Positions 1-8,933 of a stretch of 64,000 nt of DNA are shown here, in pieces. This stretch comes from Methyloversatilis sp. (GTDB lineage Bacteria > Pseudomonadota > Gammaproteobacteria > Burkholderiales > Rhodocyclaceae): contig JAEUNO010000019.1 in NCBI GenBank assembly GCA_016791045.1, positions 201,532-265,531 on the forward strand, given 5' to 3'. The stretch's first letter is position 1. Each line of letters begins with the position of its first letter. The position numbers and the translations under genes are program-made. The notes beneath the pieces were generated by a model. That model did no database searches and had not been told where the DNA came from. It saw only the letters and a program-made list of their open reading frames with translations.

Positions 1-1026
1 CGCGTGGCCCGCGCCGTGCACCACCCAGTGCTCGGCGAGCGCCGCACCGTCGTGATCGTCATGCACGATGCGCGTGTAGCGCCGTCCCTTTTCCGATACG
101 CCCTGCTGCGTGTGCGTGCGGCGCTTTTCCGGCTGACCTGCAACGCGGCCGAGCGCGGCGGCAATCACCTGTTCGCCGTTGCGCGGATGCACGGTGTGGT
201 CCCTGTCGCCGTGAAACACGATGGTCGGGACCGCGCGCACGGCCTGCTGCGCCGCGCCGCGCCGCTTCTTCATCGCACCCGCAAGCGATGAGGTGTCCGG
301 CGTACCGCCCGACATCACCGCGAACGCCTCGGCAACGCTGCCCGCCGCGCCGCACGGCAAGCCGGAATGCACGCCCGCCGCCGCGAAGATGTCCGGATAG
401 GCGTTGGCAATGATGTCGGCCATCGCGCCCCCTGCCGACAGCCCGGCGACGAACACGCGCCGCGCATCGATGCCATGCGCCTGTATCACCGACAGCGTCA
501 GCGCGGCCAGGGCAGCTGGCTCGCCGCTGCCTCGCTTCTGGTGGCCGTGCTCGAACCAGTTCCAGCAGCCCTGCGGATTGGCGGCCTGCGATTGCGCCGG
601 GTAGAGCACGACGAAACCGAGTTCGTCGGCCAGTGCGTTCATGCCGGTGCCCGCTGCGAAGTCGTCCGGGTTCTGCGTGCAGCCATGCAGCATCACCACC
701 AGCGGCAGCGTCTCGCCGGTGCGTCCTGCCGGCTGATACAGCTTGTACTGGCGCGTCACACCGCCATGCACGAAGCGTTCGTCGGTGAAACGGCCCGCCT
801 GCGGAGCCGGCGCATCCGCGCGCAGCATCGGCTGATCGGTGCCGATCAGGCCGGACGGCATCGCCTTCACCTCGAAAGCGTCGCCCTCGAAGGTGTGCGC
901 AGGCAGGCCGGCCTCCGCCGCCACCCCCTGGAGCGCACGCTGGATGGCTTCGGTGGCTTCATTCAGCCGCCCGGCCTGCGTCAGCCGGGTGGCGTCGCGC
1001 ATGAAAAGCTGGAACTGGGTGTTCAT
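1..1026 (-). CDS. PHB depolymerase family esterase (3' end outside window)
   Basis: Secreted- or cytoplasmic-type alpha/beta-hydrolase of the PHB depolymerase (LpqC-like) family, expected to hydrolyse polyhydroxyalkanoate or other esters. About 342 residues are visible, starting at the ATG at 1026 (MNTQFQLFMRDATRL). The sequence shows an oxyanion-hole motif (MLHGCTQNPDDF), the nucleophile elbow GLSAGG, and HGDRDHTVHP, which carries the likely catalytic Asp. It stops at GAGHA, just where the catalytic His motif lies, so only the extreme C-terminus is missing. There is no obvious signal peptide, which favours an intracellular role. It lies 36 bp downstream of the CopG-like gene on the same strand and is probably co-transcribed with it. 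The substrate is not proven. Confidence 0.85.
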   Translation of the reverse strand, partial: MNTQFQLFMRDATRLTQAGRLNEATEAIQRALQGVAAEAGLPAHTFEGDAFEVKAMPSGLIGTDQPMLRADAPAPQAGRFTDERFVHGGVTRQYKLYQPAGRTGETLPLVVMLHGCTQNPDDFAAGTGMNALADELGFVVLYPAQSQAANPQGCWNWFEHGHQKRGSGEPAALAALTLSVIQAHGIDARRVFVAGLSAGGAMADIIANAYPDIFAAAGVHSGLPCGAAGSVAEAFAVMSGGTPDTSSLAGAMKKRRGAAQQAVRAVPTIVFHGDRDHTVHPRNGEQVIAAALGRVAGQPEKRRTHTQQGVSEKGRRYTRIVHDDHDGAALAEHWVVHGAGHA

Positions 1027-1062
1027 GGGAACCTCATTCATGGAAGCGGGTGTCGTCGGGGC

Positions 1063-1488
1063 TCAGGGCGCGCGATCGGCCAGTGCGGCTTTCACCGCGG
1101 GGGTCGCGTGCAGCGCACCCAGCACATCGATCGAGGCGATGGCGGCGCGTGCCAGTTCGGGTGTGACGTCGTCGGCCAGCGTGACCAGGCCCAGCACGCG
1201 TATCTGCAGCGTTTCGCCGCCGTCGCACACCGCCTGCAGGTCGGCCGCACTGAAATGCTGCAGGCCCAGCACGAACATGCGGCGCGTCACGACATGCTTC
1301 ACCGCGTCGGCGTGGCTGGCGAGGTGATTGCGGATGGCGGTACGGATGAAGTCGCTGCGGTTGCCGTAGAACCCCTCGGCGACCAGCAGATCGATCTGGC
1401 CCAGATCGACAAAACCGAGATTGATGGTGATCTTCTCGGAGTCGGCTGGCTTCACCTTGACGGCGGAGAGTGAACGGGCTGTGTTCAT
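1063..1488 (-). CDS. CopG-like (ribbon-helix-helix) regulator
   Basis: Small protein of 141 residues. Its N-terminal half looks like a ribbon-helix-helix DNA-binding module: a beta-strand segment (EKITINLGFVDLGQIDLLV) followed by SDFIRTAIRNHLASH. The C-terminal half resembles an effector or oligomerisation domain. An ATG at 1512 would extend the frame by 8 residues. The ATG at 1488 (MNTARSLSAV) is preferred because AGGA lies 8 nt upstream and because the 1512 start would fall inside the 36-bp palindrome. It probably controls itself and the adjacent esterase gene. The ligand is unknown. Confidence 0.75.
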   Translation of the reverse strand: MNTARSLSAVKVKPADSEKITINLGFVDLGQIDLLVAEGFYGNRSDFIRTAIRNHLASHADAVKHVVTRRMFVLGLQHFSAADLQAVCDGGETLQIRVLGLVTLADDVTPELARAAIASIDVLGALHATPAVKAALADRAP

Positions 1489-1494
1489 GCAGAC

Positions 1495-1530
1495 CATCCT
1501 AACACCATCCATATGGATGGTGTTAGGATG
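1495..1530. promoter_or_regulatory. Perfect 36-bp palindrome, probable operator
   Basis: The 18-nt half-site CATCCTAACACCATCCAT is followed directly by its exact reverse complement, with no spacer. It occupies the space between the end of the AsmA-like gene (1534) and the start of the CopG-like gene (1488), and it covers the AGGA ribosome-binding sequence of the latter. Ribbon-helix-helix repressors bind as dimers or tetramers to inverted repeats, so this is the natural candidate for an autoregulatory operator. With no loop and no T-run it is a poor fit for an intrinsic terminator. Confidence 0.65.
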
Positions 1531-1533
1531 TTT

Positions 1534-3507
1534 TCACTTTTCCGGCGCGCGCTTCACTGCCCCTCGCCGGGCCAGCGCCGCACAGCCGGCGGCGAGGCGG
1601 TCCGCTTCGTCACTGTTGCCGGTATCGACCAGCGGCAGCAGGGCTGCCAGCGGATTGAGCAGCGCCAGCAGCGCGGCGCCCGCCACCTTCATGCCGATCG
1701 GTGCCTTCTCCAGCGACACTTGAGGATCGGCCAGACTGCCCTGCACCCGCAGCGGCGAACGCAGGGTCAGCGGACTGAAATCCTTCGGCAAGGCGATCGC
1801 GGTCAGGTCCAGCGTCTCGGCCGCAAGCGACAGCGAACCGCTGACCGACACGGTCGAATCCGCCGTGTCGAGCACCATCACCTGCGGGCGCAGCACGCCT
1901 GCCTCGGCCTGAATGTCGGCCACCGCGCAGTCCAGCGGCAGCGTGCTGTCACCGCTGACCAGCAGGCCAAGCGCTTCGGCCAGATCGAGCCCGGCCGCTT
2001 CCACCACCAGATGAGACATGCGGCCGTCGCGCAGTTGCGCCCGAACCCGGCCTTTCAGGCTGGCGAGGATGTCCGCCGTCGACCGCCCCTGACCGGTCAC
2101 CGTGGCGCGCCCGCCGAGCCGGCCGGTCACATACGGCGGTGCATCGGTGCGCGCCTGGCGCAGCCACTTTTCGAGCCGGACGTCGCCCCAGCGCAGATCC
2201 GCCGACCACAGCGCGAGGTCACCCCGGCCATCGAGTCCGATGTCGCCCTTGAGCCAGCCCTCGGCGGTGCGTGCCTCGAGTTCGCTGATCGACAGCACGC
2301 CGGCAGCCAGCCGGAGCTGCGCGCGCAGTGGCTGCAGGGCGCCCAGCAGGGGGGTGCCCAGATCCACTTCGGCGATGTCGATGGCGATGTCGGCGTCCAT
2401 GGCGCGCAGCGCGGCCAGATCGAAGGCGCCACCGGGCAGCACCTTGCCTTCGCGCGGGGCGGGGCTGGCGCCGCCGAGCGCCGGACCCAGATCAGCCAGC
2501 AGCAGGCGCGCACCGCCCAGCCGGCCGCTCAGCAATGGCCGGTCGGCACCCGCGCGATACAGGAAGTCGCCCTTCAGCCGGCTCGACCCCACCGTGGCGT
2601 CATCGATGCCGACCCGCCACTCGCCGCCGGACCTGGTCAGTGTGCCGGTGGCACGAAACGGCGGCGTACCCGGCAGCGTGACGCCGATCGGGTCGCCGAT
2701 CGCCGCCAGCGACGGCCCGGCAAGCTTGAATCGGCCGGTCAGCCCGGCGAAATCCTGTACACCGCGGGCACTGCCGGTGAAGTCCAGTGTGGCGCGGCCG
2801 ATCGAACCGCTGACCGTCAAGGCGACTGCCGTGGTCTGCGCGTCGGACGCGCTCTCCGGTCGGGTACCGCTGGCGCGCAGCGTGACCTGTACCGGCTGGT
2901 CGCGGTAGGCGCCGGTCAGATCGACCTTCAGGATGCTGTCCGCCTGCTCGCCGCCGACTGAAACGCGCGCTTCCAGCGTGACGTCGTGCCGCAGGTCGCT
3001 GTAGCGCAGCAGACCGTCATTGATCCGGAACGCGCCGAAGCGCGGCCATTCGGTGGTGTCATCCGGTGAGCTGTCGGCGGCGAACTGCCACGATGCGCGC
3101 CCGTCGGCCAGTCGCTCGAGGTGGGCGTCGAGCGCGCCCGCCTGCAGGCCTTCGATGCGCAGCGGCTGCCCGCGCCAGGCACGCCACAGGTCGATGTAAC
3201 GCAGCCGCAGTGCGACGTCACGGCCGTCCAGCAGATGCGGCGCGGTGCTCCAGGGCGCGCTCGCGATGTCGAGCCGGGCGCTGTGCAGGCGCACGCCGCC
3301 GATGAAACGCACGGCGAAGGTGCCCGGCGCATCGTCGATGAAGCGCACGCGCCGATCCAGCTGGCCGGACAGCAGGTTCTGCAGCGGCGACGCAAGAAAG
3401 GGCCAGCCGCGCCACTCGCCGATCGCGATCCCGGTGAGCAGCAGGAGCAGCAGGGAGAGGGCGACGACGCGCGGTCGGCGCAAGGGACTGCTTGATGAAT
3501 CAGACAT
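1534..3507 (-). CDS. AsmA-like inner-membrane-anchored protein
   Basis: 657 residues. A basic N-terminus precedes one hydrophobic segment (residues about 14-31, VVALSLLLLLLTGIAIGE). A long beta-rich periplasmic region follows, with the repeated glycine/aspartate-rich strands typical of AsmA/DUF748-type proteins. The C-terminal part (DFSPLTLRSPLRVQGSL) matches the usual AsmA_2 end. The family is linked to outer-membrane assembly and phospholipid transfer; the specific role here is inferred. Its start overlaps the upstream alpha/beta-hydrolase gene by 8 bp, so the two are very likely translationally coupled. Confidence 0.75.
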   Translation of the reverse strand: MSDSSSSPLRRPRVVALSLLLLLLTGIAIGEWRGWPFLASPLQNLLSGQLDRRVRFIDDAPGTFAVRFIGGVRLHSARLDIASAPWSTAPHLLDGRDVALRLRYIDLWRAWRGQPLRIEGLQAGALDAHLERLADGRASWQFAADSSPDDTTEWPRFGAFRINDGLLRYSDLRHDVTLEARVSVGGEQADSILKVDLTGAYRDQPVQVTLRASGTRPESASDAQTTAVALTVSGSIGRATLDFTGSARGVQDFAGLTGRFKLAGPSLAAIGDPIGVTLPGTPPFRATGTLTRSGGEWRVGIDDATVGSSRLKGDFLYRAGADRPLLSGRLGGARLLLADLGPALGGASPAPREGKVLPGGAFDLAALRAMDADIAIDIAEVDLGTPLLGALQPLRAQLRLAAGVLSISELEARTAEGWLKGDIGLDGRGDLALWSADLRWGDVRLEKWLRQARTDAPPYVTGRLGGRATVTGQGRSTADILASLKGRVRAQLRDGRMSHLVVEAAGLDLAEALGLLVSGDSTLPLDCAVADIQAEAGVLRPQVMVLDTADSTVSVSGSLSLAAETLDLTAIALPKDFSPLTLRSPLRVQGSLADPQVSLEKAPIGMKVAGAALLALLNPLAALLPLVDTGNSDEADRLAAGCAALARRGAVKRAPEK

Positions 3508-4456
3508 GAAGGGTACAGGTGAGGAAGCCCACGATGCGGCCGGCGCCGGAGCCTACCGCATCGCTGAGATCATGACCGGCGTCCACCGGCAGCAGTTCGG
3601 CCCGGCCACCGCTGGCAGCCTGCAGTCTCAGCGCATCGGCATAGGGTACGACCTCGTCGTCCACACCATGCACCAGCAGCACCGGACAGGTCAGGGCCGG
3701 CAAGGTCGTGACCGGTGCGATGTCGTCGAGACGGGCGCCGACGACGTGCTGCACATAGCGCGTGAGCGCCCAGCCGAGCGGCATCCACGGTACGCGCCGG
3801 CCGGTCAGCATGCGGCGCATCAGCGCCGTCGGGTGGGCGAATGCGGACAGGCTGGCGACAGCCGCCACATCGCGCCGCCGCGCGGCGCACAGCAACGCGG
3901 CGGCGGCACCGACCGAATGGCCGAGCACCGCCAGCCGCGTCGCATCGACCTCGGGCCGCTGATGCAGCCAGTCGAGGCCGCTGGCGATGTCTTCCGCAAA
4001 GCGCGGCATGGACATGAAATCCTCTTCGTCGCTGGCGCCGTGGCAGCGTGCGTCGATCATCAGCACGGCCATGCCGGCCGCGTGCAGCGGCAGCATGGCG
4101 GGCAGCATCATGGCGGCATTGACGCCCCAGCCGTGGATCACCAGTACGGCAGGCGATGGCAGGGTGGCGCGTGTGGCCGTCGGCACCCACCAGGCGAACA
4201 GCGTTTTTCCGCCGGTGGCCGGGATGCGCAACGGACAGGCCGTCACGCCGAAGTCGCCCGGCGTCTGGTGATGCGGGCGTCGCGGTGCGGCAAACCCGTG
4301 CAGCAGCCGCGACCGCGCGGCACTGCTCAACGCCCACCGTGCGGCGACGAGGGCGGCGGCACCGCGCTTCACGACCGAGTGGGTCGATGACTGCCTGACC
4401 GTTGAATGATGGGCCGCGCTGGCGGCGTGCCTGATCTGCGTATCGCCCGGCCGCAT
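3500..4456 (-). CDS. Alpha/beta hydrolase family protein
   Basis: About 318 residues starting MRPGDTQIRH. The fold is recognisable from VLVIHGWGVNAAMM (oxyanion loop), the nucleophile elbow GHSVG, the acid in HGVDDEVVPY, and the His in DAGHDLSD, so a complete Ser-Asp-His triad is present. The open frame extends upstream, but the ATG at 4456 forms an ATGA overlap with the stop of the BON-domain gene, which fixes the start. The substrate is unknown. It is the middle gene of an apparent BON / hydrolase / AsmA operon, all on the minus strand with overlapping ends. Confidence 0.8.
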   Translation of the reverse strand: MRPGDTQIRHAASAAHHSTVRQSSTHSVVKRGAAALVAARWALSSAARSRLLHGFAAPRRPHHQTPGDFGVTACPLRIPATGGKTLFAWWVPTATRATLPSPAVLVIHGWGVNAAMMLPAMLPLHAAGMAVLMIDARCHGASDEEDFMSMPRFAEDIASGLDWLHQRPEVDATRLAVLGHSVGAAAALLCAARRRDVAAVASLSAFAHPTALMRRMLTGRRVPWMPLGWALTRYVQHVVGARLDDIAPVTTLPALTCPVLLVHGVDDEVVPYADALRLQAASGGRAELLPVDAGHDLSDAVGSGAGRIVGFLTCTLHV

Positions 4457-4863
4457 CAATCCGGCTTGACGCTGAGCTCGTCGCGCACCGCCCGCACGCC
4501 GTCGACGGCGCTGGCGAGCTTGATCGCGCGATCGACCTGATGCCGGTGATCGACGACGCCGACCAGGCTGGTGCGGCCGGTCAGCGTGATGACGTCGATG
4601 TCGAAGCGGCTGACACCGGCATCCTGCAGCAGCGCAATCCTGACCTGCCTCGTCACTTCCGCATCCTTGCGCAGGGTGGACCGGACGCTGGTCACCAACG
4701 GGTCCTCGATGACCTCTGAAGACACCCGCGGCGGCGCGGCCGGCAGCGCCGCGTCGCCTCGCCCGCCGCAACCGGTGGCCGATACGACACCCAGACCTGC
4801 AAGCGCGGCAGCAAGCACCACGACTCCGGACCGCCGGCGGGAAGATGCTTGCATTTCAGCCAT
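4456..4863 (-). CDS. BON-domain lipoprotein
   Basis: About 135 residues. The start is placed at MAEMQASS (4863); ATG 4854 is equally possible. A signal peptide ends in a lipobox-like stretch (VVSATGCGG), which predicts a lipidated periplasmic protein. The rest is one BON domain (RIALLQDAGVSRFDIDVI, then TSLVGVVDHRHQVDRAI and VRAVRDELSV). BON proteins such as OsmY and DolP bind phospholipid and protect the envelope. A longer in-frame start at 5025 is rejected because it would bury the signal peptide and overlap the upstream region of the divergent Clp-like gene. Confidence 0.75.
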   Translation of the reverse strand: MAEMQASSRRRSGVVVLAAALAGLGVVSATGCGGRGDAALPAAPPRVSSEVIEDPLVTSVRSTLRKDAEVTRQVRIALLQDAGVSRFDIDVITLTGRTSLVGVVDHRHQVDRAIKLASAVDGVRAVRDELSVKPD

Positions 4864-5036
4864 ACCGCGCAGGTCAGCCAATCGTGACGCTCGGACTGTA
4901 TGCCGATCGGGCCGGATGCTCTGTGCGCTGGCGAACCGATTCCGGAACGCCTGTCCGGAATGTCCGCATTGCGGGGCATCGGCGGAACAGCCGGCGATGG
5001 GCACATAATCCGCAAGAAACCGCAAAGGAGCCCGCG

Positions 5037-5681
5037 ATGCCGAACAGAACCACCCCGGACGGGACGGAACCGGACAGCCCCGAAGAGGCGACCGTGCCCT
5101 TCAACGGCCTGATCCGCTACGAGCGGCAGATGCCGATCCACCAGATCTCCTACTACCTGTGCGGCGACATCGGAGAGCCGCAGCACTACACCGAACTGTT
5201 CTACACACTGCGCACGGCAAGCGAGACCGACCTGATCTATCTGCATCTGAACTCGCCCGGTGGGGAATTCGATACCGGGCTGCAGATCATCAACAACATC
5301 CTGGCCTCGGAAGCGCACGTGATCACCGTGCTCGAAGCGCGCGCCTACTCGATGGCGGCGCTGATCTTCCTGAGTGGCGACGAACTGGTCATCCATGACA
5401 ACTGCCAGCTCATGTTCCACATCTATTCCGGCAGCTTTGCCGGACGTGGCAACGAGCAGCAGGCCGAAGTGATCGCCGTCGGAAAGTGGTTCGAAAAGGC
5501 CATGGGCCGCATCTGCACACCCTTCCTGTCCGACGCAGAGATCGGGAAGATCCTGAAGGGCAGCGATCTGTGGATGGATTCGGACGAAATCCGGCGCCGC
5601 CTGATGCGTCTGCAGCGGGCGCGGACAAAGTCCGGGGCTACGCGGAAGAAGCCCGGAACCGCAACGGGCGGCGCGGTCTGA
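5037..5681 (+). CDS. Clp-like serine protease (ClpP/phage-prohead type)
   Basis: 214 residues. AAAGGAG lies 6 nt before the ATG, which decides this start over longer in-frame options. The ClpP/crotonase fold is visible: LHLNSPGGEFDTGLQIINNI, ARAYSMAALIFLSGDE with the likely nucleophile Ser, and MFHIYSGSFAGRG with the likely His. DLWMDSDEIRRRL resembles the end of phage-type ClpP proteins. It is an orphan, with no ClpX or ClpA next to it, and lacks the usual N-terminal loop motif of housekeeping ClpP. A housekeeping role is therefore unlikely. Partner ATPase and substrates are unknown. Confidence 0.75.
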   Translation: MPNRTTPDGTEPDSPEEATVPFNGLIRYERQMPIHQISYYLCGDIGEPQHYTELFYTLRTASETDLIYLHLNSPGGEFDTGLQIINNILASEAHVITVLEARAYSMAALIFLSGDELVIHDNCQLMFHIYSGSFAGRGNEQQAEVIAVGKWFEKAMGRICTPFLSDAEIGKILKGSDLWMDSDEIRRRLMRLQRARTKSGATRKKPGTATGGAV

Positions 5682-5778
5682 GACGCCCGGGCTTCCGGGC
5701 GACGACAGGCGCCCGACTGTCCGGCATCGACCCGACCATCGCAAATATGACCGGTGCCCTTTTGCCGCGGCAGAAAGG

Positions 5779-6333
5779 TCAGCGCCCTGCCGGGTCCGGT
5801 CCGAACACGTGTTCCGGGACCGGCTGCAGCATCGCGCCGTCGTCGCCCAGCCAGATCTGGCCCTCGTTCACGATGCACTGCAGGTTCAGCGCGCGCTGCG
5901 CCAGCCCGGCCAGCGCCAGCGTATCGGCCGTCGCCAGGCGGAGCACGGTGAGATTGTTCAGCCGCGCCAGCGTGGACTTCGACTGTTCCCACCATTGCAC
6001 AGCGGTGCGGCCGTAGGTCACGACGACCACCTTGCCGGCGCGCGAGGCGGCACGACGCACCAGCTTTTCGTCCGGCAGGCCGACGTCGAGCCACAGCCTG
6101 ATGGCACCGGTCAGGTCGGCTTCGTACAGATCCGCCTCGTCTTCGGCGCTCAGGCCGCGCCCGAAGCGAAGATCTTCGGACGCGTACAGCGCAAAGGCCA
6201 GCACACGCACCATCAGGCGCTCGTCGTTCTCCGACGGATGGCGGGCGACGGTCAGCGCATGTTCGGCGTAGTAGCCGCGGTCCATGTCCGACACGTTCAG
6301 ATTGATCTTGTAGATGGTGGATTTCAGAGCCAT
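5779..6333 (-). CDS. yaeQ: YaeQ family protein
   Basis: 184 residues starting MALKSTIYKINLNVSDMDRG, the typical YaeQ beginning. The conserved segments RHPSENDERLMVRVLAFAL, DLTGAIRLWLDVGLPDE and KVVVVTYGRTAVQWW are all present. YaeQ has a PD-(D/E)XK nuclease-like fold but no established biochemical activity. It is divergent from the small gene at 6416, with about 80 bp between them. The open frame extends further upstream, but only this ATG gives the family N-terminus. Confidence 0.9.
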   Translation of the reverse strand: MALKSTIYKINLNVSDMDRGYYAEHALTVARHPSENDERLMVRVLAFALYASEDLRFGRGLSAEDEADLYEADLTGAIRLWLDVGLPDEKLVRRAASRAGKVVVVTYGRTAVQWWEQSKSTLARLNNLTVLRLATADTLALAGLAQRALNLQCIVNEGQIWLGDDGAMLQPVPEHVFGPDPAGR

Positions 6334-6415
6334 GGCCGACAATGCTGTCCCGTGAGTGTTCCGGCGCGTCGAAGGTGCGCCGGAACCGTGAAACAAGACC
6401 CGACAGGATACCGAC

Positions 6416-6679
6416 TTGAAGAAGACCGATCTGTACAAGAATGACCGCCTGAAAGTGGTGGCGCAGATGAAGCATGCCGCCGGACAGCGCACCACACTGG
6501 GCGAGGCGCCCGCACCGGACCGCAAGGAGCAGCGCAAGCTCGATCAGGCACGCGGCCTGGTGCCCTTTGCGGTGAAGATCGATTCGACCCTGGCGGCGCG
6601 GTTGCGCGATCTGGCAACCGAGCGGCAGATTTCGCTGAACGACCTGACCGACGAACTGCTGCGCAAGGCGCTGGATTAG
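6416..6679 (+). CDS. Conserved hypothetical protein, 87 aa
   Basis: Small basic protein using a TTG start (AGGA 7 nt upstream). The C-terminal half (FAVKIDSTLAARLRDLATER then SLNDLTDELLRKALD) looks like a ribbon-helix-helix or short helical DNA-binding segment. The N-terminal half is charged and probably flexible. It lies 6 bp upstream of yaiI on the same strand, so the two may be co-transcribed. No family function is known to me. Confidence 0.65.
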   Translation: MKKTDLYKNDRLKVVAQMKHAAGQRTTLGEAPAPDRKEQRKLDQARGLVPFAVKIDSTLAARLRDLATERQISLNDLTDELLRKALD

Positions 6680-6685
6680 GTTCCG

Positions 6686-7144
6686 GTGAGCGGCGGGATA
6701 TCGATCTGGGTCGACGCCGACGCCTGCCCGGCGCCGGTGAAGGACATCCTGTTCCGCGCCGCCACACGCACCGGCCTGCGGCTGACGCTGGTCGCCAACC
6801 GGCTGCTGCGCGTGCCGGCGTCGCCGCTGATCCGCGCCGTGCAGGTGGCGCATGGCTTCGACGCCGCTGATCGCCATATCGAAGCGGCGGTGGTCGCCGG
6901 TGACCTGGTGATCACGTCCGACATTCCGCTGGCGGCGGCCGTGCTGGCGCGCGGCGCGCATGCACTGGAGCCGCGTGGCGAGTGGTTTTCGCCCGGCACC
7001 ATCCACGAACGGCTGCAGATGCGCGCACTGATGAACGACCTGCGCGACAGCGGCGTCATGAGCGGCGGGCCGTCGGCATTCTCGGTCGGCGACGGCCGCG
7101 CCTTCGCTGCCGCGCTGGACCGCTTTCTGGCGCAGGCGCGCTGA
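6686..7144 (+). CDS. yaiI: YaiI/YqxD (UPF0178) family protein
   Basis: 152 residues with a GTG start. The hallmark N-terminus IWVDADACPAPVKDILFRAA and the motifs VVAGDLVITSDIPLAA and SGGPSAFSVGDGRAFA place it in UPF0178, a PIN-like-fold family with acidic residues suited to metal binding. The biochemical role is not established. It is convergent with metW, whose stop lies 12 bp beyond. Confidence 0.88.
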   Translation: MSGGISIWVDADACPAPVKDILFRAATRTGLRLTLVANRLLRVPASPLIRAVQVAHGFDAADRHIEAAVVAGDLVITSDIPLAAAVLARGAHALEPRGEWFSPGTIHERLQMRALMNDLRDSGVMSGGPSAFSVGDGRAFAAALDRFLAQAR

Positions 7145-7156
7145 GCGCGCCTCGGG

Positions 7157-7747
7157 TCAGCCGAGCCGGTACAGCGCGAAGCTGCCGAGGAAGTTGTGTT
7201 CTTCGGTCACCGGCTTGCCGGCGTCGTCGAGCACCAGCCGTTCACGCACCGCAATGCCCAGCTTGTCGCACAGCGCCTCGAAGTCGGCGACGGTGAAGAA
7301 ACGGACGTTCGGCGTGTCGTACCACTGGAAAGGCAGCCGGTCGGACACCGGCATGTGGCCGTCCATGATGGCCACGCGGTGCTTCCAGTAGGCGAAGTTC
7401 GGAAAGCTCACCACCGCTTCGCGGCCGACGCGCAGCATTTCACGCAGCAGCTTTTCGGTGCGGTGCAGCGTCTGCAGCGCATTCGAAATGATGACCAGAT
7501 CGAAACTCTGGTCCTCGAAGTCGTACAGCCCTTCTTCCAGATCGATCTGCAGCACGTTGATGCCGTTCTTCATGCCGGCGATCACGCGATCGACGTCGAT
7601 CTCGACGCCATAGCCGCTCGCGCCGCGCTTGTCCTTCAGATAGCGCAGCAATTCGCCGTCGCCGCAGCCCAGGTCGAGCACGCGCGCGCCTTCGGCGACC
7701 CAGGAGGCGATGACGTCGTGGTCGATGCGGATGTCCAGTGTGCTCAT
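7157..7747 (-). CDS. metW: MetW methyltransferase-like methionine biosynthesis protein
   Basis: 196 residues. A class I SAM-binding motif (VLDLGCGDGELLRYLKDK) is followed by the MetW signature segments SFDLVIISNALQTLHRTEKLL and SFPNFAYWKHR. MetW pairs with MetX in many proteobacteria and is thought to support homoserine acylation. It follows metX by 7 bp in the same transcription unit, so it falls under the same riboswitch and terminator control. The first ATG after metX that keeps the family N-terminus (MSTLDIRIDHDVI) was chosen. Confidence 0.93.
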   Translation of the reverse strand: MSTLDIRIDHDVIASWVAEGARVLDLGCGDGELLRYLKDKRGASGYGVEIDVDRVIAGMKNGINVLQIDLEEGLYDFEDQSFDLVIISNALQTLHRTEKLLREMLRVGREAVVSFPNFAYWKHRVAIMDGHMPVSDRLPFQWYDTPNVRFFTVADFEALCDKLGIAVRERLVLDDAGKPVTEEHNFLGSFALYRLG

Positions 7748-7754
7748 GTCGTCC

Positions 7755-8897
7755 TCACACCGTGATGTTGTCGAAGTAGGCGCGCAGCACCGCGTGATAG
7801 TGCGGGTCGTCGAGCAGGAAGGAATCATGGCCGGCGCTCGATTCGATTTCGGCATAGCTCACGTTGCGCCGGTTGCGCATCAGCGCATCGACGATTTCAC
7901 GCGAACGCGCCGGCGCGAACCGCCAGTCGGTCGAAAACGACACCAGCAGGAAATCCGCCATGGCCGGCGCGAAGGCCGCGGCCAGATCGCCCCCGGCATC
8001 GCCCGCCGGATCGAAGTAATCGAGTGCGCGCGTGGCCAGCAGATAGGTGTTGGCATCGAAGCTGGCGGCAAACTTGTCGCCCTGGTAGCGCAGGTAGGAC
8101 TCGACCTCGAATTCGACCTCGAAGCTGAACTTGCGTCCGCCTTCGCGCAGCCGGCGGCCGAATTTCTCGGCCATCAGGTCGTCCGACTGATAGGTGATGT
8201 GACCCAGCATCCGCGCCAGCCTCAGGCCGCGGCGCGGCAGCGTGTCGTGCTCGTAGAAGTGGCCACCGTGGAAATCAGGGTCGGTGATGATGGCCTGACG
8301 CGCCACTTCGTTGAACGCGATGTTCTGCGCCGTCAACTTGGGCGCCGACGCGATCACGATGGCGTGGCGCACCCGCGCCGGCAGGTGGATGGACCAGGCC
8401 ATGGCCTGCATCCCACCCAGGCTGCCGCCGATGATGGCGGCCCAGCTGTCCACGCCCAGCCGGTCGGCCAGCAGCGCCTGCGCGGCCATCCAGTCTTCCA
8501 CCGTCACAACCGGAAAATCGGCCCCCCAGGGCCGGCCGGTGTCGGGATTGGCACTCACCGGACCGGTGGAGCCGTGACAGCCGCCCAGGTTGTTGATGCT
8601 GACGACGAAGAATTTCGACGTGTCGAGCGGTTTTCCGGGGCCGATCAGGTTGTCCCACCAGCCCGTGTTGTTCGGCGCGTCGGCATAGACACCGGCTGCG
8701 TGGTGGTGGCCGGACAGCGCCGGACATACCAGCACGGCGTTCGAGCGCGCGCCGTTGAGCGTGCCGTAGGTTTCGTACATCAGTTCGAAACCGGGCAGTA
8801 CGGCACCGCTCTTGAGCGTCAGCGGCGTGTCGAAACGGGCCGACAGCGGTGCAACGACGCCGACGCTGCCGGAAGAAAGGGGGAAATCGTTGGCCAT
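7755..8897 (-). CDS. metX: Homoserine O-acyltransferase MetX
   Basis: 380 residues. It acylates homoserine in the first committed step of methionine synthesis. Betaproteobacterial MetX enzymes have been shown to include succinyl-CoA users, so the acyl donor may be succinyl-CoA (inference). The alpha/beta-hydrolase fold shows the oxyanion region [12 protein letters not shown], nucleophile Ser in GGSLGGMQA, Asp in FSTDWRFAP, and His in [10 protein letters not shown]. The ATG lies 1 nt after the T-run of a strong terminator hairpin, and no good Shine-Dalgarno lies between them. A SAM-II-like aptamer lies further upstream, indicating feedback control by S-adenosylmethionine. Confidence 0.95.
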   Translation of the reverse strand: MANDFPLSSGSVGVVAPLSARFDTPLTLKSGAVLPGFELMYETYGTLNGARSNAVLVCPALSGHHHAAGVYADAPNNTGWWDNLIGPGKPLDTSKFFVVSINNLGGCHGSTGPVSANPDTGRPWGADFPVVTVEDWMAAQALLADRLGVDSWAAIIGGSLGGMQAMAWSIHLPARVRHAIVIASAPKLTAQNIAFNEVARQAIITDPDFHGGHFYEHDTLPRRGLRLARMLGHITYQSDDLMAEKFGRRLREGGRKFSFEVEFEVESYLRYQGDKFAASFDANTYLLATRALDYFDPAGDAGGDLAAAFAPAMADFLLVSFSTDWRFAPARSREIVDALMRNRRNVSYAEIESSAGHDSFLLDDPHYHAVLRAYFDNITV

Positions 8898-8898
8898 G

Positions 8899-8931
8899 AA
8901 AAAACCCGGTAGGCCAAAGCCAGGACCGGGT
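8899..8931 (-). terminator. Intrinsic terminator in the metX leader
   Basis: Read on the minus strand, ACCCGGT (8931-8925) pairs with ACCGGGT (8910-8904). An inner GGC/GCC helix lies in the loop, and six T residues (8904-8899) follow directly. The T-run ends one nucleotide before the metX ATG. Its position immediately after the SAM-II-like aptamer suggests that metabolite binding decides between read-through and termination. The hairpin may also block ribosome access. Confidence 0.8.
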
Positions 8932-8933
8932 CG

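Noticed and set aside
367-1473. 368-aa open frame on the plus strand
   Set aside because: It is antisense to the esterase and CopG-like genes, both of which have clear family motifs; its sequence is the His/Arg/Gln-rich type seen in GC-rich antisense frames.
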